A stretch of DNA of 64,000 nt from Opitutaceae bacterium. Lineage in GTDB: Bacteria; Verrucomicrobiota; Verrucomicrobiia; Opitutales; Opitutaceae. The stretch lies in assembly GCA_028284385.1 (NCBI GenBank), contig JANQRT010000003.1, forward strand, positions 226,819 through 290,818, in the 5' to 3' direction. Below the pieces are notes generated by a model. That model searched no databases, was not told where the DNA came from, and was given only the letters and a program-made list of their open reading frames with translations. Below are positions 1 to 8,176 of this stretch, one piece after another (position 1 is the first letter of the stretch; each line of letters begins with the position of its first letter). The position numbers were made by a program, and so were the translations under genes.

Positions 1-1
1 T

Positions 2-2884
2 GGGGCCATCAACGCCACGCTGCGTCGAGCTCGCTTCCAGGACGGTGGCGAGTTTGAAGTCAAAGTGGACACTTTCGGCTCTCATCGCTTGGAATTCAAC
101 TACAACAAGGTCATCATCGAAGACAAACTGGCCTTCTTTTTCGCGTTGATTGACGACGAAAAGCATTGGGACGCCTCTTTCGGCGAGGAGTACAGCGAGC
201 GCAAGTACGGCGCTATCATGTATAAGCCGACCGAAAAGACCTCGCTGTCGTTGCACTTCGAGGACATCGACATAGAAAGCCATCGTCCGGCGAAGAACGT
301 TCCTTTTGAAGAAATCACGGCTTGGTTCGAAGGAGGAACGCTCGGCGGAGGCGGAGGCGTCTATGGTGATATGCACCGTTTCGAGAACGACGCCGCTTGG
401 GTCGCGGATGGACTTCCGTTGGCGGATGGACAAGCCATCTTCGATACGGGTGCGGGCGATTTCGTGCTCATGGCCGACTCAGCCTCTGGCATCCCCGCTA
501 TGAGCTGGGATAATGCCGTGCAGGTTCAGAGCTTGGACGATAACGATTGGGGCGGCCTGATCGACCAGACTAACCAAAGCACGGACGGCATCACTCTCAG
601 GAACGACCGATACTATCCTACCAACGTCAATACGATGTTCAATACGGATTGGGAGGAAGACGATTCGACGATCTTCAATGTTTTCCTGAATCACCAGATT
701 CTCGAAAATCTCCATTTCGAAGGCGCGTATCAGAGAGAAGACTACACGGATTTCGCTTCGCAATCGATGTTCTTCAATAACAGCGTAACCGTCAAGGTCG
801 ACCCCAATGCCTACTTGCCGACCGGGGCGGCTAACCCGAACTTCGGAAGACTCTTTTTTCAAGGCGACAGTCAATGGGTCGAAGGATTTCGCGATCGTGA
901 GGAATGGCGCGCGTCCCTTTCTTATGAGCTCGACTTCACCAAGTCAGACAATCGCTGGGTAAACATGCTGGGCACTCATCGCTTTGCCGGACTGATCTCG
1001 GATCTCGAAACGCAGTCCATGAATCAGGAATTTCGATACCAGGTTCCCGATGGCTACCTTGACCCGTTAGGATCCACTGACCTTGAAGGAAACCTCATCA
1101 ACATTCGCAGCTATGTGAGTGTGGACGGCAGCGGTTCGATCATTCCGGAAGTCGATTACCTTCCTGGTGAGGTATGGCAGCTTACCGATTCGGCTGGCAC
1201 CTCCTATTCCATCGACCCGTCTAACGCTGCCGTTGGAGATAATGGCGAACGCCTGATTACAGGACGCAATACCAACGGATCTCGCCAGACTTTGGAAACC
1301 GATCAGTTCTCTTACAATAGTTCTCTGTTTGGCGGACGGCTCATCCTTACCTATGGTCGACGCACGGACACCTTGAATTCTGGCGAAGAACTTGAACCGA
1401 CGGTTACTATCGGAGGTGTCGATGCGGGCAGCGCCGGCTTCATTCCTCACTTCTCCCAGTTTACGTTCGAGGATTTCGATCCCACCGACGAGCAGAGTGG
1501 GGTGACTTCACTCAAGGGCGTCGTTCTGCACCCGACCAAGGGCCTCGATCTGCCGCTAGGCGCTTCGATCTCGTTATCCTACAACGAGTCCGATACCTTC
1601 CAACCTAACCTCTCGGCTCTCAATCCGGATGGAAGTTTCCAGAAGGGTGAAGAGGGCGAAGGAGAAGACCGTGGCATTCGCCTTGGCTTGTTCGACGGCA
1701 GGTTCACTGTCCGCTACAACGAATTCGAAACCTTGGCAGGACCGACCAACCTTCTGCTTCCATTTCGTCGCTTCCGTTTCGCGATGCGTCCCGTACTACG
1801 TGATGTCGTGGACATGGTGGCTGACGAAGCCGATTGGAGAGCCCACTTTCCCGTGTGGCCCCTGGAGGACGTAGCGGCTGATCCCTCGAAGATATTTCCG
1901 TTCGAGTCCGGCGCAGGTTGGGATGCCAAGAACTTCTTCAATTTCGGCGATCCTTACGCCATGTCTGCCGACTCTTCTGCCGAGGGTAAGGAAATCCAGC
2001 TGAACTGGAAGCCCAACGACAATATCGATATTCGTTTCAATTGGAACGAGCAGCAAGTGGTACAGACCAATATCGCCACCCAGTGGGTTGAATATGCAGC
2101 TCAGCTTGAAGCGATTATGGAGAACACTCGTTTCGTCGAGGGCCGCGTACCTAGTTTGGATGGAAAGAGCGGACTTCAAACCCCGGGCTGGCTAAGCGAT
2201 CAAGGACGCAGTATTGAAGATCCTGATATCGATTTCGCCAATGGCTGGGACATGGACGGTCAAGATCTTGATCCGAATGACGGACTCCCGGCAGGTCTCG
2301 ATTATTTCAGCTGGGATCAGATTCCGGACGGCAATGGAGCCGGTCGCGCTACGCAAACCAACAGCCAGATTTATCGCGGCGGAGCTTGGGGGACGGATTT
2401 CGGCCGTCTCACCATGCGTGAACGTTGGGTACAGAACGTTTACAACGGCAATGCCAGCATTCCGGTGATGGAGGCGTTCGATGGCCGTCCAAACGACTTT
2501 GTGCGCAAGAATCGTTGGAACTTGAATGTCATGTATCGCTTCAACGACGGTATTCTCAAAGGATTCCGAGCCGGATTGGGCTATCGCTGGCGCGAAGCTC
2601 CTGCCATTGGATTCAGACCGCAGGAAGTTAACGGCGTTTTGGTCCCCGATACTTCTGAGCTTATGTTTGGCGAAGAGGAGAAGTTCCTCGATCTCTCATT
2701 GGGCTACCGCGGAAAAGCGGCATGGCTCGGAGACCGGAACTACACCGTGAGCCTGAATGTGCGCAACGTGCTGGATGATTCAGACCATGTGCCTTCGCGC
2801 CAAGACTTCTTCACTGGAGAGCCGCTCACCTTGGTACGCGTCCAAGGTCGTCAAGCGACCCTCTCGGTTGGAGTGGATCTGTAG
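2..2884 (+). CDS. TonB-dependent outer-membrane receptor, 5' truncated by window edge
   Basis: The reading frame is open from base 2, so the N-terminus (signal peptide and first part of the plug) lies outside the window; the GTG at 65 is internal. The first visible residues (GAINATLRRARFQDGG) match the end of the plug domain, where the related receptor at 59326 has GGVVDQSLKQA in the same place, followed by the same FNYNKVI/FDFNKVI barrel-entry motif. The remainder is beta-barrel-like with repeated aromatic strands. The C-terminus ends in the usual strand with LNVRNVLDDSD and a final VGVDL. In this group of Verrucomicrobia such receptors import oligosaccharides or other large ligands through the outer membrane with energy from TonB. 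The substrate cannot be read from the sequence. A strong terminator follows. Confidence 0.93.
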   Translation, partial: GAINATLRRARFQDGGEFEVKVDTFGSHRLEFNYNKVIIEDKLAFFFALIDDEKHWDASFGEEYSERKYGAIMYKPTEKTSLSLHFEDIDIESHRPAKNVPFEEITAWFEGGTLGGGGGVYGDMHRFENDAAWVADGLPLADGQAIFDTGAGDFVLMADSASGIPAMSWDNAVQVQSLDDNDWGGLIDQTNQSTDGITLRNDRYYPTNVNTMFNTDWEEDDSTIFNVFLNHQILENLHFEGAYQREDYTDFASQSMFFNNSVTVKVDPNAYLPTGAANPNFGRLFFQGDSQWVEGFRDREEWRASLSYELDFTKSDNRWVNMLGTHRFAGLISDLETQSMNQEFRYQVPDGYLDPLGSTDLEGNLINIRSYVSVDGSGSIIPEVDYLPGEVWQLTDSAGTSYSIDPSNAAVGDNGERLITGRNTNGSRQTLETDQFSYNSSLFGGRLILTYGRRTDTLNSGEELEPTVTIGGVDAGSAGFIPHFSQFTFEDFDPTDEQSGVTSLKGVVLHPTKGLDLPLGASISLSYNESDTFQPNLSALNPDGSFQKGEEGEGEDRGIRLGLFDGRFTVRYNEFETLAGPTNLLLPFRRFRFAMRPVLRDVVDMVADEADWRAHFPVWPLEDVAADPSKIFPFESGAGWDAKNFFNFGDPYAMSADSSAEGKEIQLNWKPNDNIDIRFNWNEQQVVQTNIATQWVEYAAQLEAIMENTRFVEGRVPSLDGKSGLQTPGWLSDQGRSIEDPDIDFANGWDMDGQDLDPNDGLPAGLDYFSWDQIPDGNGAGRATQTNSQIYRGGAWGTDFGRLTMRERWVQNVYNGNASIPVMEAFDGRPNDFVRKNRWNLNVMYRFNDGILKGFRAGLGYRWREAPAIGFRPQEVNGVLVPDTSELMFGEEEKFLDLSLGYRGKAAWLGDRNYTVSLNVRNVLDDSDHVPSRQDFFTGEPLTLVRVQGRQATLSVGVDL

Positions 2885-2916
2885 ACCCTTGCTTTTTTAC
2901 TGACTGATCTCTGGAG

Positions 2917-2950
2917 GAGTCGGTCCTGCGAAGGACCGGCTCTTTCTTTT
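2917..2950 (+). terminator. Rho-independent terminator of the TonB receptor gene
   Basis: A 10-bp stem (GAGTCGGTCC pairing with GGACCGGCTC, one T-G wobble) encloses the loop TGCGAA and is followed by TTTCTTTT. It begins 33 bases after the receptor stop codon. Confidence 0.85.
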
Positions 2951-3112
2951 AAAGGAGTTAATCCTGGATTGCCGGTTGCGTGCTAGGAAAATAACTACAC
3001 TTCTGTTTGGGCGGTCTTTTCGAACAAATCCCGAAAGACTCAATCCTGCCGATCCTAAAGATCGATCCTGCTCTCGTCCGCCTCGAGATGCTTTGTTAAT
3101 TCACCAAATAGC

Positions 3113-3829
3113 TCAGCGGCCTCGCCGGTGCCCTTGCGGTTTGCCAAGACCGTAGACGGAACCGTCGTCGTTTTCCTCGACGGTTTGGCCGAGGACGATG
3201 TCCCAGTTAGCAGAGAGCTCGCCGAGTTTGGAGTCGGGTAGGGGATTGAAATCGGCCAGCAAGGTTTTCTGAGCCTTGGGATCTCTGATGTTCCGGAAGA
3301 GTCGGTCTCGCTTGTTGTCTGGATGCCCGTTGATCAGCATTTGCGATGTGAATACGCGTTGTCCTTTTAAGCTGATGGCGAAATGAATATGCGGCGTGCG
3401 ATAGATGCTGCCATCCGTGTAGGGTACGGGTTTGATGGTCCTAAAGTAGTACTGTCCTTTGGAGTCGGTTAGAAAGCGGCCATAGCTCTGAAAATTCGCG
3501 TCGCGTTCTCCTTTTCTGATATCGCTGTCGCCAGAATGCAGATACACGCCATTGCTATCGGCCTGCCAGATTTCCACGAAGGCATTGCGAATCGGCTTGC
3601 CGCTCTTCGATAGCACGCGGCCTGAGACGTGTGTGATCGTCCCCACGCCAGGAGTCAGGGAATCGTTGATGAGCAGCAGATCATTGTCCGTGTCCAGCGG
3701 CATCTTGTCCGGATAAAATGGTCCTTCCGTCATCTGAGCGGTCGAAAGCAGATCCGCGAACAATCCCGGGGTGGCAAACGCCGCTGCCGTAAGCGCCGTT
3801 CCTTTGAGCATCTCTCTTCGTGTCAGCAT
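3113..3829 (-). CDS. Exported intradiol ring-cleavage dioxygenase (protocatechuate/catechol type)
   Basis: This 238-aa protein belongs to the intradiol dioxygenase family, which cleaves catechol-type rings with Fe(III). The N-terminus MLTRREMLKGTALTAAAFA carries a twin-arginine pair and a hydrophobic stretch, so it is probably Tat-exported, as many PVC-group and myxobacterial members are. The core shows the family order PFY, GRVLSKSGKPI, VEIWQAD, then the expected iron ligands: Tyr in NGVYLHSGD, Tyr in GSIYRTPHIHF and the two His of HIH. Length is short compared with cytosolic protocatechuate dioxygenases. It stands alone, divergent from the wHTH-MNT gene, so the physiological substrate (plant phenolics or lignin fragments) is only inferred. 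Confidence 0.88.
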   Translation of the reverse strand: MLTRREMLKGTALTAAAFATPGLFADLLSTAQMTEGPFYPDKMPLDTDNDLLLINDSLTPGVGTITHVSGRVLSKSGKPIRNAFVEIWQADSNGVYLHSGDSDIRKGERDANFQSYGRFLTDSKGQYYFRTIKPVPYTDGSIYRTPHIHFAISLKGQRVFTSQMLINGHPDNKRDRLFRNIRDPKAQKTLLADFNPLPDSKLGELSANWDIVLGQTVEENDDGSVYGLGKPQGHRRGR

Positions 3830-3931
3830 AGCTTAATCTCTTGAGCAAACGCTCGACTTGCAAGGCGAGTTACTTGGACCGCTGTAAATGTCTCGCGCTT
3901 ATTTCTTCTTTCTCGTTTTTGACTGGTTATT

Positions 3932-3947
3932 GCATACAATCGTATGC
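3932..3947. promoter_or_regulatory. Palindrome upstream of the wHTH-MNT gene, possible operator
   Basis: GCATAC-AATC-GTATGC is a perfect 6-bp inverted repeat. It covers an ATG at 3944 that could otherwise be read as the gene start, which favours translation from 3968. An autoregulatory site for the wHTH domain is an inference. Confidence 0.4.
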
Positions 3948-3967
3948 TAAAAGCAGTCGTTTTCTGT

Positions 3968-4555
3968 ATGAGCGTAATCTATATTCTTTTCTCCAAAGCT
4001 CGAGCCGAGGTGATCCGGTTGCTTTTTACCGATCCTGCTCGCGAATTGCATGTACGTGATTTGACACGTCATAGCGGATTGGCACTACGGACCTTACAGA
4101 CTGAATTGAAAAAACTGGAGCAGGCGGATCTCTTGATTTCTCGCCGAGATGGAAATCGTCTTTATTTTCGAGCTAATGCCAACCATCCAGTTTTTCAAGA
4201 GCTTCAAGGACTCGCTCTCAAAACTGTCGGCTTATCTGAACAAATAAAATCCGCGCTTGATAGCCTGGAGGGCATAGAATTGGCGTTTGTGTTTGGGTCT
4301 ATAGCCGAGGGAGGCGAAAATGCTCATAGCGATGTGGATCTCTTCATCATTGGGAAGATTGGCCTGCGCCAACTGGTTCCTCGTCTGCGACCTCTTTCGG
4401 AAGAGATCGGGCGGGAATTCAATCCTTACGTCATCTCTCGCGATAAGTTTGCCAAAAAGGTGAAAAGTGGAGACAGCTTTATTCTTAACGTTTTAGATTC
4501 ACCAAAACTTTGGATACAAGGAGAAGCTGATGAGTTTGGAGCAATGGCGTCGTAA
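3968..4555 (+). CDS. wHTH-MNT nucleotidyltransferase (toxin-antitoxin type)
   Basis: The protein has an N-terminal winged helix-turn-helix of ArsR type (about residues 15-75: VRDLTRHSGLALRTLQTELK) followed by a minimal nucleotidyltransferase domain with the motif GSIAEGGENAHSDVDLFII (G-S, then D-x-D metal ligands). In MNT-HEPN modules the MNT protein usually neutralises the HEPN RNase toxin by nucleotidylation. The downstream HEPN gene overlaps this one by 26 bases and is broken. The start at 3968 gives MSVIYILFSKARAEVIRLLF, which fits the usual family N-terminus better than the ATG at 3944. If the HEPN partner is dead, the protein may now act only as a DNA-binding remnant. Confidence 0.8.
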   Translation: MSVIYILFSKARAEVIRLLFTDPARELHVRDLTRHSGLALRTLQTELKKLEQADLLISRRDGNRLYFRANANHPVFQELQGLALKTVGLSEQIKSALDSLEGIELAFVFGSIAEGGENAHSDVDLFIIGKIGLRQLVPRLRPLSEEIGREFNPYVISRDKFAKKVKSGDSFILNVLDSPKLWIQGEADEFGAMAS

Positions 4556-4991
4556 CGGCTGGCTCAAACCTCACCAGACTTCTGCTCGTCAGGTGAGCGA
4601 ATTACTGGCCATTGTGCAGTGAGATATGAGAGATGCTAAATCTGCAGATCTTTCTGACGACTGGCGATTTGGAATTGCCTACAACGCGACCCTCAAGCTT
4701 TGCACCGTTCTGCTCTTCGCTGCAGGCTATCGTCCAGAAAAATCGCTCGCCCACTATAGAACGCTACAAGCACTCCCGCTCATCCTTGGGGGAGACCATC
4801 AAAATGCTGCCCACTATCTTCTTTCTTTCTGCCGTTTGCCACGATGTCTGCCGTTTGCCACGATGTCTGCCGTTTGCCACGATGTCTTGCCTAGTCATAG
4901 TAGTGAAAGAAGACTAAAGCCTTGGAGAACTCGAGCCAACTCCAGGAATCTGTCTCCTGACTTCCGGCTAGCCTACGCATTGCTCTGTTGA
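4530..4991 (+). pseudogene. HEPN-domain protein, partner of MNT, disrupted
   Basis: Reading from the ATG at 4530 gives MSLEQWRRNGWLKPHQTSAR, the typical start of HEPN partners. An in-frame TGA follows at 4620-4622, where relatives have Arg in a VQRDLxDA motif; CGA to TGA would explain it. The same frame then continues with DDWRFGIAYNATLKLCTVLL, YRPEKSLAHYRTLQALPLILG and NAAHYL, which is normal HEPN-family sequence. Just after this the family similarity stops where a triplicated 19-bp repeat begins (4828), and the remaining frame to 4991 looks random. So the gene has a nonsense codon and a lost C-terminus, where the RxxxxH-type active-site part would be expected. A restart at the ATG 4626 could make an N-truncated protein, but the missing C-terminus makes activity unlikely. 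Confidence 0.72.
4828..4884 (+). repeat. Three perfect tandem copies of a 19-bp unit
   Basis: The unit TCTGCCGTTTGCCACGATG occurs three times without gap or mismatch, followed by a partial TCT. Nineteen is not a multiple of three, so copy-number change shifts the frame. The array lies inside the broken HEPN gene exactly where homology ends. Confidence 0.95.
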
Positions 4992-5065
4992 TGGAGGGCT
5001 TCATTTTTCGCTCAAAATCGTTTGCCTTGAAGCGCACCGAAGCATTGATCTCTACTGAATCTCGA

Positions 5066-5827
5066 ATGCCGAAGAAGACTGCTAAGAAGGACTACGTTAC
5101 CGAATTCATGTCATCCTTGCGAGGGCATGGGAATTTGGAAGCGATGTTCGATCTTCTTCCCGATGTCTATTTCTATATCAAGGACAAGTATTGCCGCTTC
5201 GTTTTGGGAAACGAGGCCACTCTGCGGCTATTTAACCTAAAGTCTAATGATGAACTGATAGGAAAGACCGAATACGATTTCTTTCCTGATAGAATCGCCG
5301 ATCCGATTCAAACTGATGACTGCGACGTGATTAGGAATGATCGAAAAATTATAAATCACGCTGAGCTCATCGTAGACGAGACCGGTCATCTAATTTGGGT
5401 ATCCACAAATAAACTACCGCTATTTGGGAAAAACGGCAGCGCGAGAGGGCTGATGGGAACAACTCGTGTATTGCGACGATCGGATCGGTTGCCGGATGGC
5501 TTCCACCAGTTCGCTCCGGCGATCGAGCGTATCCAGAAAAACTACTCGGAGGCGATCGATGTTGAAGAGCTGGCCAAGATGACTTCCTTGTCGAGCAGTC
5601 AGTTTAGAAAGCGTTTTAAAGAGCTGTTTAGACTGCCTCCCCAGCAGTTCATCCAAAAGGTTCGTTTGCAGGCGGCCTGCCATCTTCTTGACTCTACGGA
5701 CGACCCGTTGTCGGAGATCGCCTTGAAGTGCGGTTTCTGCGACCAGAGTTACTTTACTCGTCAGTTTAGATCGTTTTTCGATATCTCCCCCAAGCGATAT
5801 CGTGAACGTTGGCGCCGAAGTCGCTAA
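5066..5827 (+). CDS. PAS-domain AraC-family transcriptional regulator
   Basis: An N-terminal PAS domain (about residues 25-130 from this start: LPDVYFYIKDKYCRFVLGN, then GKTEYDFFPD) is joined to a C-terminal AraC-type double helix-turn-helix (about 155-250: VEELAKMTSLSSSQFRKRFK and IALKCGFCDQSYFTRQFR ending with SPKRYRERW). The PAS motif DVYFYIKD...GNEATLRLF is common in verrucomicrobial AraC regulators that sense a small molecule or redox signal. The frame extends upstream to 4988, but those codons have no domain and MPKKTAKKDY at 5066 is a more natural start. It precedes, in the same direction, the 6047-12322 gene set, which it may control. Confidence 0.85.
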   Translation: MPKKTAKKDYVTEFMSSLRGHGNLEAMFDLLPDVYFYIKDKYCRFVLGNEATLRLFNLKSNDELIGKTEYDFFPDRIADPIQTDDCDVIRNDRKIINHAELIVDETGHLIWVSTNKLPLFGKNGSARGLMGTTRVLRRSDRLPDGFHQFAPAIERIQKNYSEAIDVEELAKMTSLSSSQFRKRFKELFRLPPQQFIQKVRLQAACHLLDSTDDPLSEIALKCGFCDQSYFTRQFRSFFDISPKRYRERWRRSR

Positions 5828-6046
5828 GCTGCGGTAGCCTTTGGCTCCGGGCGCATTTCTATGGTCAAAGTCGTTTAAATAAGCGAATCGTTATAAAAAT
5901 TAGGCAGTAGACAAAAGACGAAACCGGATTTATCGTCTAAAATTCGTGTTCATCGTTTTCTTGAAGCCCTATACCTTTGATTGAGGTAACGAACTACCCC
6001 TGGGAGATTTGGTTTATTCTCTTTAATGATGTATTCAAATTAAGCT

Positions 6047-6907
6047 ATGATTGTAAAACGCATTTCAACGGAGCGGATTCTCGAGAAGCTGAAGACTAAA
6101 GTTGGCAAACGAGAACCTATCATGATTTCCAGCGCTGGCAGCGGTCTGGTCGCCAAGCTGCTGGAAAAGGCGGGAGCCGATTGCATCAACACATTCTCAG
6201 GGGCTCGGCTGAGAGCCAATGGAATGGGTACGATGTCGATGATGTGGCCAATATTGGATTCCAATCGGCAAACGCTCGACTACACGCGCGAGGACATCAT
6301 GCCGGCATTGAATGGCGATGCATTCGTTTGCGCCTGTCTTAATGCGAACGATCCTCTTAAGGACATGCGAATGGTTTTGGAAGACTGCCAGCGAATGGGG
6401 GTCAATTCCGTATCCAATATTGGCCCTTCCGTTAGCTATGTAGACAAGGATAGCGAAATCTTTAGAGTGCTGCAGAGCGCGGGCATCACTCTCCAAAACG
6501 AAATCGATATGCTCAAGCTAGCCAAGGAAGAGATGAATATGGTGACGATCGGTCTGGCATTCACCATGGAGGATTCGCTCGAGCTGGTCGGCCAGGCCAA
6601 GCCGCATATTTTCTGTTATCATGCCGGGACGACGAAGGGCGGGCTCAGTGGCTATGATAAGGGAGCGACGATAGAAGAGACTGCTGCGGAGACAGAAGAG
6701 GTGTATCAGGCAGTACGCTCCTTGCACCCGGATGTCATACTCGTTGGACATGGAGCCGCCATGGAAAATCCGCCAGATGCTCAGTATATGTTGGACCATA
6801 CTTCCGGGCATGGCTTTTGGACGGGCTCGTCGACGGAACGACTGCCTATAGAGCGAGCGGTATCCGCCGCGGCTTCGGAGTTTTCCGCGCTCACGTTTTC
6901 CAAATAG
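6047..6907 (+). CDS. Phosphoenolpyruvate hydrolase-like TIM-barrel protein
   Basis: The 286 residues look like the PEP-hydrolase/TIM-barrel signal-transduction family: early GKREPIMISSAGSGLVAKLLEKAGAD, a central PFVCACLNANDP-like stretch (DAFVCACLNANDP), GVNSVSNIGPS, and a late GHGAAMENPPDAQYML motif. In plants and fungi this domain is the C-terminal half of the Tm-1 (tomato mosaic virus resistance) protein, and in bacteria it is encoded beside the N-terminal half, as here (next gene starts 16 bases downstream). The biochemical role is not established; the TIM-barrel fold suggests a small-molecule enzyme of phosphoenolpyruvate or keto-acid type. No strong Shine-Dalgarno is seen before the ATG. 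Confidence 0.87.
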   Translation: MIVKRISTERILEKLKTKVGKREPIMISSAGSGLVAKLLEKAGADCINTFSGARLRANGMGTMSMMWPILDSNRQTLDYTREDIMPALNGDAFVCACLNANDPLKDMRMVLEDCQRMGVNSVSNIGPSVSYVDKDSEIFRVLQSAGITLQNEIDMLKLAKEEMNMVTIGLAFTMEDSLELVGQAKPHIFCYHAGTTKGGLSGYDKGATIEETAAETEEVYQAVRSLHPDVILVGHGAAMENPPDAQYMLDHTSGHGFWTGSSTERLPIERAVSAAASEFSALTFSK

Positions 6908-6923
6908 CGAAAGGAGAGCTGTC

Positions 6924-8168
6924 ATGGAAAAGCGTGTCGCGATACTGGCTACGATGGATACGAAAGGAACGGAGTGCCGTTTCTTGAGACAGGAAATCGA
7001 GAAACTAGGAGGACGCGCGTTTCTAATCGATATTGGCGTTGTTGGCGTGACGGATATCGAAGTCGACATCGACAAATCGACCGTTGCCGATGAAGGTGGT
7101 CGACCGCTAGACGATCTGTTGAGCAACCCGACACGTCAGGAAGCGTCGCAAGTGATGGTCAAAGGGGCGATCGCGCTCCTCAAGAAATTGATCGAGGAGA
7201 AGAGAATCCATTCGCTCATTAGCCTTGGCGGTACGCAAGGGACCAATGTCTGCTGCGAAATCATGCAAGACCTGCCTTATGGATTTCCCAAGATCATGCT
7301 CTCTACTATGGCATCGGGTGATACTTCGAGTTTCGTGGGTATCAAAGATATCACTATGATGTTTTCGGTGAGTGACATCTTGGGATTGAATCCATTTTCA
7401 AGACGTATTCTGGCCAATGCGGCGGGAGCTGGCTACGGCATGGCTCAAGTGCCGCACTCCATAGATTTCGGAGGCGGGAAGCCGGTAATTGGCATTTCGA
7501 ATCTTGGCGTGCTTACGCGCGGCACCATAAAAGCGATCGAATTGTTTGGGGAACGTGGATACGAAGTGATCGTTTTCCATGCAGTGGGCTCTGGCGGTCG
7601 CGCCATGGAGCGGATGATGCGAGACGGGATCATCGAGGCGGTATTTGATTTTGGTATGGGCGAGATCGCCGATGCCGTTCACGAAGGCTTGCGGGCTGGA
7701 GATGATGATCGATTGACCGTGGCGGGAAAACTAGGACTTCCCCAAGTGGTGGTTCCGGGCGGCATCGACCATTTAGGTATTTGGGTGAACGAACCGAACT
7801 CCGTTCCTGAAAGGTATAAGGATCATATCTATTCGTTTCACAACCCGCACATTTTCGTACCGCGTACTAACGGAGGGGAAATGGCTGAGATTATGAAGAG
7901 CGTTGCCCAAAGGCTGCAGTGGAGCAAGGAACGAACGGTCTTCCTGTTGCCGAAGAAAGGAGTGAGTAGCTACTCGGCTGAGGGTGGCGCCCTTTACGAT
8001 CGCGATAGCGACGAGGTGTTTCATCAAGCGGTACGTGAATTGCTCCCACGGCATATCGAATTGATAGAGATGGACAACAATGCCGAGGACGAAGCGTTTG
8101 TACGGAAGGCGGTGGATACATTGATCGACTTGGTTGAAAGCAAGGGTAGCTCAGGGACTACGGCCTGA
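6924..8168 (+). CDS. Tm-1-like ATP-binding (UPF0261) protein
   Basis: Recognised from the family start AILATMDTKGTECRFLRQEI, the block SLGGTQGTNVCCEIMQDLP with GFPKIMLSTMASGDTSSFVG, and VVPGGIDHLGIWVNEP. Length (414 aa) is normal for UPF0261. The crystallised plant Tm-1 N-terminal domain binds ATP in this fold. A good Shine-Dalgarno (AAAGGAGA) precedes the ATG, and the gene sits directly behind its usual partner at 6047. The pair is thought to act as one enzyme or complex, because eukaryotes carry both as a fusion. The function in bacteria is unknown; the following giant exported dehydrogenase is only 8 bases downstream and suggests a catabolic context here. Confidence 0.9.
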   Translation: MEKRVAILATMDTKGTECRFLRQEIEKLGGRAFLIDIGVVGVTDIEVDIDKSTVADEGGRPLDDLLSNPTRQEASQVMVKGAIALLKKLIEEKRIHSLISLGGTQGTNVCCEIMQDLPYGFPKIMLSTMASGDTSSFVGIKDITMMFSVSDILGLNPFSRRILANAAGAGYGMAQVPHSIDFGGGKPVIGISNLGVLTRGTIKAIELFGERGYEVIVFHAVGSGGRAMERMMRDGIIEAVFDFGMGEIADAVHEGLRAGDDDRLTVAGKLGLPQVVVPGGIDHLGIWVNEPNSVPERYKDHIYSFHNPHIFVPRTNGGEMAEIMKSVAQRLQWSKERTVFLLPKKGVSSYSAEGGALYDRDSDEVFHQAVRELLPRHIELIEMDNNAEDEAFVRKAVDTLIDLVESKGSSGTTA

Positions 8169-8176
8169 ATCAGGTT

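Noticed and set aside
4828..4884. Short CRISPR-like array
   Set aside because: The three copies are directly adjacent without spacers, so it is a simple tandem repeat.
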